DNA from: Actinokineospora inagensis DSM 44258
GTDB lineage: Bacteria; Actinomycetota; Actinomycetes; Mycobacteriales; Pseudonocardiaceae
NCBI RefSeq assembly: GCF_000482865.1
Contig: NZ_AXWW01000034.1
Location: 1 to 64,000, forward strand
DNA: 64,000 nucleotides
Direction of reading: 5' to 3'
The notes beneath the pieces were generated by a model. It worked only from the letters and a program-made list of their open reading frames with translations. It ran no database searches and had not been told where the DNA came from. This document shows, piece by piece, positions 31,601 to 43,600 of this stretch. Position numbers and translations under genes: made by a program. The first letter of the stretch is position 1; each line of letters starts with the position of its first letter.

Positions 31601-34600
31601 AACTCGACGCCCTCGCCGAACACCGCCACGAGCGCGGGCTGCCCACCACGTCGATCGCCTGGGGTCCCTGGGCGGACGCGGGCATGGCGGCCGGTGCGGT
31701 CGCCGATCACCTGCGCCGACGGGGTCTGCGGCCACTCAACCCGGACCAGGCCCTGAAAGCGTTCGACGCTGCGGTGACCAACCCACACCCCACGGTGACA
31801 GTCGCCGACGTCGACTGGCCCCGGTTCGTCGAGGTCTTCACCGCCGCCCGCCGCAGCCCGCTGCTCACCGCGTTCACCCCGGAGACCGATGTTCCGGCGC
31901 TCGACCTGGTGATCACCGCTGTCCGCGACGTACTCGGCTACCGGGACACGATCGACCCGGACGCCACCTTCACCGATCTCGGCTTCGACTCGCTCACCGC
32001 CGTCGACCTGCGCAACCGGCTCAGCGCGGCGCTCGGGACGCCCCTGTCGGCCACCCTCGTCTACGACTACCCGACCGCCAACGCCCTCGCCGACCACCTG
32101 CTGACCCGGCGGACCCCGGTAACCGCCGTGGACCGCAAGCCGGTGGACGACGACCCGATCGTCATCGTCGGTATGGCGTGCAGGCTCCCCGGCGGTGTCA
32201 CCAGTCCTGACGAACTCTGGGACCTGGTGGTAGACGGCCGCGACGGCATCGGCGGCTTCCCCACCGACCGAGGTTGGGATCTGTCCGGTGTGGACTACCC
32301 GCTCCTCGGCGGTTTCGTCCACGACGCCACCGGATTCGACGCCGACCTGTTCGGCATCTCCCCGCGCGAGGCGACGGCCATGGACCCCCAACAGCGGGTC
32401 CTGCTCGAAGCGGGCTGGGAAGCCGTGGAACGCGCGGGCATCGACCCGAGCAGCCTGCGCGGCACCCGGGGCGGCGTGTTCATCGGCGCTTCCAACTCCG
32501 GCTACGGATTCGACTCCACTGAGGAGGGTGCCGGGCACCTGATCACCGGGACGGCCACCAGTGTCATCTCCGGTCGGGTCGCCTACCACCTCGGTCTGGA
32601 AGGTCCGGCGCTGACCGTCGACACGGCGTGCTCCAGCGGTCTCGTCGCCCTGCACTTGGCCGCTCGGGCGCTGCGTCATGGGGAGTGCGAGCTGGCGATC
32701 GTCGGCGGGGTCACCGTCATGCCCAGTCCGGCCGGGTTCGCGGAGTTCGCCCGTCAAGGTGGCCTTGCGTCAGACGGGCGCTGCAAGGCTTTCGCTGACG
32801 CGGCGGATGGCACCGGGTGGTCCGAGGGTGTCGCGGTTGTCGTGGTCGAGCGGCTCTCGGATGCCTTGGCTCGTGGGCACGACGTTCTCGCGGTGGTCAA
32901 GGGTTCGGCGGTGAACTCCGATGGCGCGTCGAACGGTTTGACCGCGCCCAATGGGCCGTCTCAGCAGCGGGTCATTCGGGATGCGTTGGCCGAGGCAGGT
33001 CTGGGAACGTCCGATGTGGATGTTGTTGAGGGGCACGGAACAGGAACCCGGCTCGGCGATCCGATCGAGGCGCAGGCGCTGCTGGCGACCTACGGACAGG
33101 ACCGGGAGACCCCGCTCTGGTTGGGCTCGCTCAAGTCCAACATCGGCCACACACAGGCGGCTTCCGGTCTCGCCGGGTTGATCAAGATGGTGCAGGCCCT
33201 CCGGTATGGCGCCATCCCGAAGACCCTGCACGTGGAGGTGCCTTCGTCGCATGTGGACTGGTGGCAGGGCCGGGTCGAGCTGGCCACCGCGACCCGGCCC
33301 TGGCCGGAGGTCGACCGCCCTCGTCGCGGCGCCGTGTCGTCATTCGGGATCAGCGGCACCAACGCCCATACGATCCTGGAACAGGCCCCGACCGCTGTTG
33401 TGGAGCCCGCCCGGCCCGGGGCTGCGGTGTTGCCGATGCTCATCTCGGCTCGCAGCGCCCCGGCACTCCAGGCCCGAGCGGGTGACCTGCTCACAGTTTC
33501 CGCCGAACAGGTCGACCTCGCGCACTCGCTGGCCGTGACCCGCGCCACCCAAGACTTCCGCGCGGTCGCCTTCGACCGGACCGCGCTGGAAGCACTTTCC
33601 ACTGGTTCGGCTGCTTCGAGTCTGATCACCGGAACCGCTGTGCCCGGTCGGTTGGCCATGTTGTTCACCGGTCAAGGGTCTCAGCGGTCGGACATGGGCG
33701 CGCAGTTACGTGACTTCCCCGAGTTCACCGCGGCTTTCGACACCCTGCGCGATCGCCTGGGCTGGTCCGACGACGACATCGACCAGACCGGCAACGCCCA
33801 GCTCGCCCTGTTCGCGCTGGAAGTCGCCCTGTTCCGCCAGCTCGAAGCGTGGGGGGTGCGGCCGGACGTCCTCATCGGACATTCCATTGGGGAGCTGGCG
33901 GCCGCTCACGTCGCCGGGGTGCTCGACCTCGACGACGCCTGCACCTTGGTCGCCGCACGGGCTCGGTTGATGCAAGCCCTCCCGGCGGGCGGCGCCATGC
34001 TCGCCGTCGAGACCACAGAGGACGACATCCCGGACTACGTCGACATCGCCGCCGTCAACGGGGAAAACGCGCTGGTCGTCTCCGGGGACAGCGCGGCGAT
34101 CGCCCGGTTCAAGGACGAATCCGCCTGCCGAACCAAGCAGCTCACCGTGTCACACGCGTTCCACTCGCGTCTCATGGAACCGATGCTGGCCGAGTTCGCT
34201 GAGGTCGCGGCAACCCTGACCTACCACGCACCCAAGATTCCGATCCTGCCCACGGCTTCAGGCCGAATCGACACGCCGGAGTACTGGGTCGGGCAGGTCC
34301 GGGACACGGTTCGCTTCGCTGACAGCCTCGCCGTGGCTCGCGCCCAGGGCGCCACCAAGTTCCTGGAGCTGGGACCGGACCGCGTGTTGTCCGCGCTGGC
34401 CCGCGACGATCTCGCCGTGTCGGCTCTGCGGGCCGGTCAACCTGAAGCGGAAACCCTCGTCCGGGCCTTGGCGACCCTGCACGTCAACGGCACCAAGGTC
34501 GACTGGGCCGCGTTGATCCGGGGTGGCAGGCGGATCGACCTCCCGGTCTACCCGTTCCAGCGCAAGCGATACTGGCTCGGCTCCGGTCGCGTCCCGGCCG

Positions 34601-37600
34601 TCGACACCTGGCGCTATGCCGTCGAGTGGGACCGCGTCCCCGATGCCGCCGCCGAGTCCGCTGGAACCTGGCTGGTCTTGACCACCGATGGCACCGTTCC
34701 GGCCGATCTCGCCGCCGCCATCCGCACGATCGGCATCCGTCCCGGCGACGAGCTCGACCGCGACGCGGCCGGGGTGCTCTGCCTGGCCGAATCCGCCGCC
34801 GATCTGCTCCCCGCAGCGGGCATCGATCTGCCTGTCTGGGGTGTCACAAGGGATGCGCTGAACAAGGTCGAGGGTGCTGGAGCTTGGGGCCTGGGTCGGG
34901 TTGCCGCGCTTGAGTTACCGCAGTGGCGGGGGCTGATCGACCTGCCCGCCGAACTCGACGACCAGGGTGCCACCCGTCTCCGCGCGGCTCTGGGTGGCGG
35001 CGAGGACCAACTGGCGATCCGAGCTGATGGCATCTACGCACGTAGACTAAAGCGGGTGGCCCTCGGCGAGACCACGCCGTGGCGGCCGGAATCGGTGCTG
35101 GTCACCGGCGGAAGCGGCGCCCTCGGTGGTCACGTCGCGCGCTGGCTGACCGAGCGCGGCGTCCGCAAGGTCATCCTGGCGAGCAGGCGCGGGACGGCTG
35201 TTGACGGGTGCCTCGGGATCGCTTGCGACGTCACCGATCGGGACGCGCTGGCCGCTTTGCTCGCCGAACACCCGGTAGACGCGATCATCCACACCGCAGG
35301 TGTCGTTGACGCGGCACCGCTGACCGAGGTCACCCCCGAACACCTCGCCGACCTCGCGCACGCCAAGGTCACCGGCGCGGTCAACCTGCACGAACTCGCC
35401 CCCAACGTCCACTTGGTGCTGTTCTCCTCGATCGCCGGGACCTGGGGCGCGGGCGGCCAGGCCGGGTATTCCGCCGCGAACGCGGCCCTCGACGGTCTCG
35501 CCGAACTCCGCCGCACACAAGGACTTCCGGTCACTTCGATCGCGTGGGGGCCGTGGGCGGGCGAGGGCATGCTGACCACCGACGGCGCCGAGGACTACCT
35601 CCGTCGTCGCGGCCTGCGGCCCATGCCACCCGCGCACGCGATCGCCGCGTTGGCCCAGGCGCTGGACCGCCCGATCACCGCCGTCACCATCGCCGATGTC
35701 GACTGGCCCCGGTTCACCGCGACCTTCACCGCCGGTCGACCCAGCCCGCTGCTCACCGGGTTCACCCCGGCGGTCGAGCCGCGCCGGGCGGTCGGCGGGG
35801 ACGTGCTCGGACTGGTGCGGACCGAGGCCGCCGCCGCCCTCGGACACGAGTCGGTCGACGCCGTCCCGGCCGACCGCGCGTTCGCCGACCTCGGGTTCGA
35901 CTCGCTGACCTCGGTCGAGCTCCGCGACCGGCTCGCCACCGCGACCGGCGTCCCGCTGCCCGCGGGCATCGTCTTCGACTACCCGACCGCGTCCGCTCTG
36001 GCCGAGTTCCTGGTTGGCGGTGCGACGGTCGACGACGAGATCGCCGTGCCGCCAGTGGCCGACCCGATCGCGATCGTCGGCATGGCCTGCCGGTTCCCGG
36101 GCGGGGTCGACACCCCGGAAGACCTGTGGGAGGTGCTGGTCAACGGCCGTGAGGTGACCGGCCCGTTCCCGACCGACCGGGGCTGGGACCTGGCCACGCT
36201 GGTCAACCCCGACCCGGACCACCCCGGTACGTCCTATGTGGACCGTGGCGCGTTCCTGCGTGACCCGGCGCGGTTCGACGCCGACCTGTTCGGGATCTCC
36301 CCGCGCGAGGCCGTCGCGATGGACCCGCAGCAGCGACTGCTGCTGGAGACGACCTGGGAGGTGTTCGAGCGGGCAGGCATCGATCCACGGTCGCTGCGCG
36401 GGAGTCGGACCGGGGTGTTCGCGGGCACCAACGGTCAGGACTACACGCGGCTGACGCTGGCCGTCGACGTCCCGGCGGGACACGTGGCGACCGGTGGGGC
36501 GGCGAGCGTCATGTCCGGTCGGGTCGCGTACGCGTTCGGATTGGAGGGTCCGGCGCTGACGGTGGACACGGCGTGCTCGTCCGCTCTGGTCGCGCTGCAC
36601 TTGGCGGCACAGGCTTTGCGGCAAGGGGAGTGCTCGCTGGCGGTCGCGGCCGGAGTGACGGTCATGGCGACTCCGGGCGCGTTCATCGAGTTCAGCAGGC
36701 AACGCGGGTTGGCGGCGGACGGTCGGTGCAAGCCGTTCTCCGATGACGCCGACGGGACGGCTTGGGGCGAGGGCATCGGCGTGCTGCTGGTCTCGCGCCT
36801 CTCGGACGCCCAACGCAACGGTTATCCCGTGCTGGCGTTGATCGAAGGTTCGGCGGTCAACTCCGACGGGGCCTCGAACGGTCTGACCGCGCCCAATGGT
36901 CCGGCTCAACAACGGGTGATCCGAGCGGCGTTGGCCTCGGCAGGACTGCGACCGTCTGATGTGGACGCTGTGGAGGCGCACGGGACCGGGACCGTGCTGG
37001 GCGATCCGATCGAGGCGGAGGCCCTGCTCGCCACCTACGGGCGCGATCGGTCGACGCCGCTGCTGCTCGGGTCGGTGAAGTCCAACATCGGCCACACGCA
37101 GGCGGCGGCGGGTGCGGCCGGGGTGATCAAGACCGTGCTGGCGCTGCGCCACCAGACGCTGCCCGCGTCCCTGCACGCCGCGACCGCCACCAGCCACGTC
37201 GACTGGTCGGCGGGCCCCGTCGAGATCCTGTCCGCCGCGCGTCCGTGGCCGGTCGCGGATCGGCCGCGCCGGGCTGGTGTGTCGGCGTTCGGGATCAGCG
37301 GCACCAACGCGCACGTGATCATCGGGGAGGCCGGGCCGGTGGCGCCGGTTTCCCGGCCGCTGATCACCGGCGCCGCGCCGTGGCCGGTGTCGGCGAACTC
37401 GGCGCAAGCGCTTGACGCCCAGGTCGAGCGGCTGGTCGGGCTCGACCTGCCGTCCGCCGACGTGGCCAGGACGCTGGTTTCCCGGGCGAACCTGCCACAC
37501 CGGGCCGTGGTGCTCGGCGGCCGGACGATCACGGGTTCTCCGGCTCCGCTCGGGTTCCTGTTCACCGGTCAGGGGTCGCAGCGGACCGGAATGGGGGCCG

Positions 37601-40600
37601 GCCTGCGGGTGTTCCCCGTGTTCGCCGAGACCTTCGACTCCATCCGGTCGCGGGTTCCGTTCTCCGACGAGGAGATCGACCAGACCGGCAATGCCCAGCC
37701 CGCCCTGTTCGCGCTGCAGGTCGCACTGTTCCGTTTGTTGGAGTCGTGGGAGATCACGCCATCTGTCCTTATCGGACACTCCATTGGCGAGGTCGCTGCC
37801 GCGCATGTGGCCGGGATCTTGTCGCTGGACGACGCGTGTGCGCTGGTGGCGGCTCGGGCGCGGTTGATGCAGGCGTTGCCGCCCGGTGGCGCGATGTTGG
37901 CCGTCGAGGCAGCCGAGCTGGAACTGCCAGACGGTGTTGATCTCGCCGCTGTGAACGGGCCACGGTCGGTGGTGGTGTCCGGCGACAGCGCGGCCGTTGA
38001 GCGGTTGCGGCAATCGCTGGTCGACCAAGGGGTGCGGGTCAAGCAGTTGGTGGTCTCGCACGCGTTCCACTCGCGGTTGATGGACCCGATGCTGGCCGAG
38101 TTCGCCGAGGTCACGGCGGGGCTCACCTATCGCGCGCCGCGCATCCCGATCAAGGCGACCGCGTCCGGAGCGATGGACACACCCGAGTACTGGGTGCGGC
38201 AGGTCCGCGAGACCGTCCGGTTCGCCCCGGCCGCAGCGGCGGTTACCAGCGCGTTCCTCGAACTCGGGCCGGACGGGGTGCTGTCCGCGCTCGTGGCCGA
38301 CTCGGTCCCGCTGCTGCGCCGCGACCGTGACGACATCGAGACCACCATGGCCGCCGTCGCGCACGCTTTCACCCGGGGCGCCGATCCGAACTGGCCAGCG
38401 GTGATCGCTCCGTGGGGCGGCAGGCACACCGACGTCCCCACCTACGCCTTCCAGGGGGACCGTTATTGGCAGGAAGTCCCCACCAAGGCTGGCGGGCCTC
38501 GCGCGGCTGACCACCCGCTCCTCTCTGCCGTGGTCACCACGGCCACAGGTGCGCAGGTACTGCTAACCGGGACTCTTACGCCCTCGGGCTGGCTCGCTGA
38601 CCACAAGGTGCACGGCAAGGTCGTCGTCCCCGGTACCGCTGTGCTGGACCTCGTTTTGCACGCCGCCACACACACCGAGTTCCCTGCGGTCGAAGAACTC
38701 ACCTTGCACGCGCCGCTCACCGTTGAGGGCTCTACCGAGCTCCAAGTGGTCGTCGACAGCCCTACCGTGACCGTCTACTCCCGTCGCGACGACGGCCCGT
38801 GGACCCATCACGCCACGGCGACCCTCACCGACGCGGCGGCGCCTACGACCATCCAGCCGGTTGAGGCAGACGAGCTCGACCTGACTGACCACTACCCGTC
38901 GCTTGCCGAGGCCGGGCTTGACTACGGGCCTGTCTTCCAGGGGCTCAAGTCGGTCCGGCTGATCGACCACCCAGGGTGGCTCCGGCACGAGATCCGGGCC
39001 GAGGTGGAGATCGGCGAACCCGGCGGGTTCGCCGTGCACCCGGCCCTGCTCGACGCCGCCGTCCAGGCCGTGGCCGTCGCACTGCCTGGGGGCACCGCTC
39101 GGGTGCCGTTCGTCTTCGCCGAGGTCACGCTGCACGCGACCGCCGCCTCCCGGCTCGCCGTGCGCATCGCCCCGACCGGACCCGACACCGTCGAGCTGCA
39201 CGCGGCGGACCCGGCGGGCAACCCGGTGCTCACCGTCGGCGCCCTCACCCTCCGGCAGCTCACCGAACCCCGCGCCGGTGACCTGTTCGAGATCGACTGG
39301 ACCCCGCAGGACGCTGCTACCCCGGGCGCTGTGGTCACCCCGGACGCTGTGGTCGAACCGGCCGATGTGGTCGAGGCGCTTGGTGCCGTTCAGGACTGGA
39401 TCGCGCGGCCCGATGGCGTACTGGCGGTCGTCACCTCGGGGGCCGTGGTCGCGGTTCCGGGCGATCGGATCACCGACCCGGCGCCTGCGGCGATCTGGGG
39501 GCTGGTCCGGACCGCGCAGTCCGAGCACCCGGACCGGTTCGTCTTGGTCGACCGCGCGCCCGGCACGCCGGTCAAGATCGTCCCGGGTGAGCCGCAGGTG
39601 GCGATTCGCGCAGGTCAGACATATGTTCCCCGGCTGGTTCGGCGGCGACCCGCGATCTCCCTGCCGGAGCGCCCGTGGCGGTTGGTGCCGGGCGGCACCT
39701 CCCTCGCCGACGTGCGCGCCGTCGAGATCCCGCCTGCGGACCTGGCGCCGGGTGAGGTCCGGCTCGCGGTTCGCGCGACCGGGATCAACTTCCGCGACGT
39801 GCTGATCAGCCTCGGCAGCTACCCGGAGGCCGCCGAACTCGGGTCGGAGGGCGCGGGCGTGGTGACCGGGGTCGGGGCTGGTGTCACCGACCTCCAGGTG
39901 GGTGACCGGGTGTTCGGACTGCTCGGCGGCGGCTTCGCCTCGACCGCCGTCGTCGACCGGCGGCTCCTCGCCCGCATCCCGGACGACTGGTCGTTCGCTG
40001 ACGCAGCGGCTGTCCCGATGGCATTCCTCACCGCCTATTACGCCCTGGTGGATCTCGCCGGTCTCCGTTCCGGTGAACGGGTGCTGATCCACGCGGTGGC
40101 CGGGGGAGTGGGTGGCGCGGCGGTCCAACTCGCGCGACACCTCGGCGCGGAAGTGTTCGGCACCGCCTGCCCGACGAAATGGGCCGCCACGGGATTGTCC
40201 GACGACCACCTGGCGTCTTCTCGGGACTTGGCGTTCGCGGACAAGTTCCCGCAGGTCGACGTGGTGTTGAACGCGCTGGCGGGGGAGTTCGTCGACGCGT
40301 CCGCCGGATTGCTGGCCGACGGTGGCCGATTCATCGAAATGGGCAAGGCGGACCTGCGGACCGGCATTCCCGGCTATCGCGCGTTCGACCTGTGGGAAGC
40401 CGGGCCGGATCGGTTGCGGCACATGCTGGTCGAAGTCCTCGACCTGTTCGCGCGTGGAATCCTTCGGCTGCCGCCGATTCGCGCCTGGGACGTGCGGGAC
40501 GCGGTGAGCGCGTTCCGATTCGTGGCGCAGGGCGGACACATCGGGAAGAACGTGCTCACCGTACCGCGCGCGTTGAATCCACAAGGGACAGTCCTCGTCA

Positions 40601-43600
40601 CCGGCGGCACCGGCGCGCTCGGTCAACTGCTCGCCCGGCACCTGGTCGAGCAGTACGGCGTTCGCAAACTGGTGTTGGCCAGCAGGCGCGGCCCGGCGGT
40701 CCCCGTCGACCTCGACGCCCACGTCACGGTTGTGGCCTGCGACATCGCCGACCGGGACGCCGTCGCCGAGTTGCTCGCGGGCATCCCGGACCTCACGGCC
40801 GTCATCCACGCCGCGGGTACCACCGACGACGCCCTGGTCGACTCCCTCACCCCGGACCGCCTGCGCTCGGTCGCGGGCAAGGCCGAGGGTGCCCGACACC
40901 TGAACGACCTCGTCGGCGACGTTGACCTGTTCGTGCTCTACTCGTCGGTAGCGGCGACCCTGGGTACCGCGGGCCAGGGCAATTACGCCGCGGCCAACGC
41001 CGTCCTCGACGCCATCGCCCACCAGCGCGTCGCCCGGGGATTGCCTGCTCTGTCGGTCGCATGGGGGCTGTGGGAGCGGGCGAGCGACCTCAGCGGTCAC
41101 CTTGATGACACGGCTCGGGTCCGAGCGGCCCGACTGGGCGCACCGCTCTCAGACGCAGACGGCCTCGCCCTGTTCGACGCCGCCATCCAGACCGGCCGCC
41201 CGCACCTCGTGGCCGCCTCGCTCAACCGCGCCGCGGACGGGCCTGCGTTGCTCCGGGGGATCACGAAGGCGCCGAAGCGGGCGGTGACCAACAGGTCGAT
41301 GATCGCGGTGGTCCGCGCCGAGGTCGCCGCCGTGCTCGGTCATTCCACTGTGGACGCTGTACACCCGGACAGGTCGTTCGCGGAACTCGGGTTCGACTCG
41401 CTCACCGCCGTCGAACTCCGCAACCGGCTCACCACCGCCACCGGCCGCAGGCTCCCGGCCACCCTGGTCTTCGACCACCCCACCCCGGCCGCCCTCGCCG
41501 CCCACCTGACCGAACCGGTGGCCGAGCGCGCCCAGGTCCGGGCACCGGCCGACGAACCGATCGCGATCATCGCCATGAGCTGCCGGTTCCCCGGCGGGGT
41601 CGAATCGCCCGAAGACCTGTGGCGCTTGGTCGCTGACGGCGGCGACGCCATCGGCCCGTTCCCCACCGGCCGTGGTTGGGACCTCGATGAACTCACCCGC
41701 GTCAGCACCACCGACCGTGGCGGCTTCGTCACCGGCGCGGGCCGCTTCGACGCGGCGCTGTTCGGGATCTCCCCGCGCGAGGCCCTGGGTATGGACCCAC
41801 AACAACGGCTGCTGCTGGAAGCCTCATGGGAGGTGTTCGAGCGCGCGGGCATCGACCCGTTGTCGTTGCGTGGCACGAATGCCGGGGTCTTCGTGGGGGC
41901 GGCGGCGTCGCTCTACGGGGCTTCGGTGCGGTCGGAGGAGATCGCGGGCCACCAGATGACCGGGACCGCGACCAGCGTGGCGTCCGGCAGGCTCGCGTAC
42001 GTTTTCGGGTTGGAGGGACCCGCGATCACAGTCGACACGGCGTGCTCGTCGTCGCTGGTCGCACTGCACTGGGCGGCCAAGTCGCTGCGCTCCGGCGAAT
42101 GCTCGATGGCCCTGGTCGGCGGGGTCGCGGTCATGGCGACACCAGGCATGTTCACCGAGTTCTCCCGTCAAGGCGGCTTGGCCCGCGACGGCCGCTGCAA
42201 GTCATTCTCCGCCGACGCTGACGGGACTGGCTGGTCCGAGGGCGTTGGCGTTCTCCTGGTCGAGCGGTTGTCGGACGCCATTGCTCGTGGGCATCAGGTT
42301 TTGGCTGTGGTGCGGGGTTCGGCGGTCAACCAAGATGGTGCGTCGAATGGTTTGACGGCGCCGAATGGGCCTTCGCAGCAGCGGGTCATCCGGGCCGCTT
42401 TGGCCTCTGCCGGACTGTCACCGTCTGATGTGGACGCAGTTGAGGCACACGGGACCGGGACGGTTCTCGGTGATCCGATTGAGGCTCAGGCGTTGTTGGC
42501 GACGTATGGGCAGGATCGGGTCGAGCCGTTGTGGTTGGGGTCGTTGAAGTCCAACATCGGTCATGCGCAGGCTGCGGCCGGTGTTGCGGGGATCATCAAG
42601 ATGGTTCAGGCGTTGCGGCACTCGACTTTGCCGCGAACTCTGCACGCTGAGGTCCCGTCGCCGCATGTTGAGTGGGATTCGGGCGCGGTTGAGTTGTTGA
42701 CTGAGTCGCGACCGTGGGTTCGCGGGGATCGGCCTCGGCGGTTCGGTGTGTCGTCGTTCGGGGTGAGCGGGACGAATGTGCACACCATCATCGAAGAAGC
42801 ACCTATCCAAACCACTTCGCCGCGTCCCGCAGACCCCGAGCCTCCCGTGATCCCACTCGTGGTTTCCGCGGCCAGCGCCCGCGCCCTGGAAACCCAACTC
42901 GCCCGCCTCCGGTCACTGGACGCCCCCCGCGTCGAAATCGCCCGCGCGCTCGCCGCCACCCGCGCAGACCTGCCCCACCGCGCCGTCCTGCTCGACCCGC
43001 AGGCCCCGCCAATCGCCACCGGATACGCCGGTCCGGGCCGCGTCGTGTTCCTGTTCACCGGCCAGGGCTCCCAACGAGCGGGAATGGGCGCCGGACTCCG
43101 CGTCTTCCCGGTTTTCGCCCGCGCGTTCGACGAGATCACCGCTCGGGTTCCCTTCTCCGACAACGAGATCGACCAAACCGGCAACGCCCAGGTCGCCCTT
43201 TTCGCCCTCGAAGTCGCCCTCTTCCGGTTGCTCGAATCCTGGGGCATCCACCCCGATGTCCTCGTCGGCCACTCCATCGGCGAACTGGCCGCCGCCCACG
43301 TCGCCGGAGTCCTTTCCCTCGACGACGCCTGCACCCTCGTCGCCGCACGGGCCCGGTTGATGCAGTCCCTTCCACCTGGCGGCGCCATGCTCGCCGTCGA
43401 GGCCGCCGACATCGACCTCCCCGACGGTGTCGACCTCGCCGCCGTCAACGGCCCCCGCTCCATCGTCGTCTCCGGCGACGCCTCGGCAATCGAACAACTC
43501 CGCCTCTCCGCCAACGGTTATCGCGTCAAACAACTGTCGGTGTCCCACGCTTTCCACTCGCGCTTGATGGACCCGATCCTCCCCGAGTTCGCTTCCGTCG

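Noticed and set aside
29446-32757. 1100-residue minus-strand open frame and similar long antisense frames (16683-19172, 35047-38514, 38563-41100)
   Set aside because: High GC leaves antisense frames open. The translations are Arg/Gly/Asp-rich and mirror PKS domain repeats; they lie fully under PKS genes.
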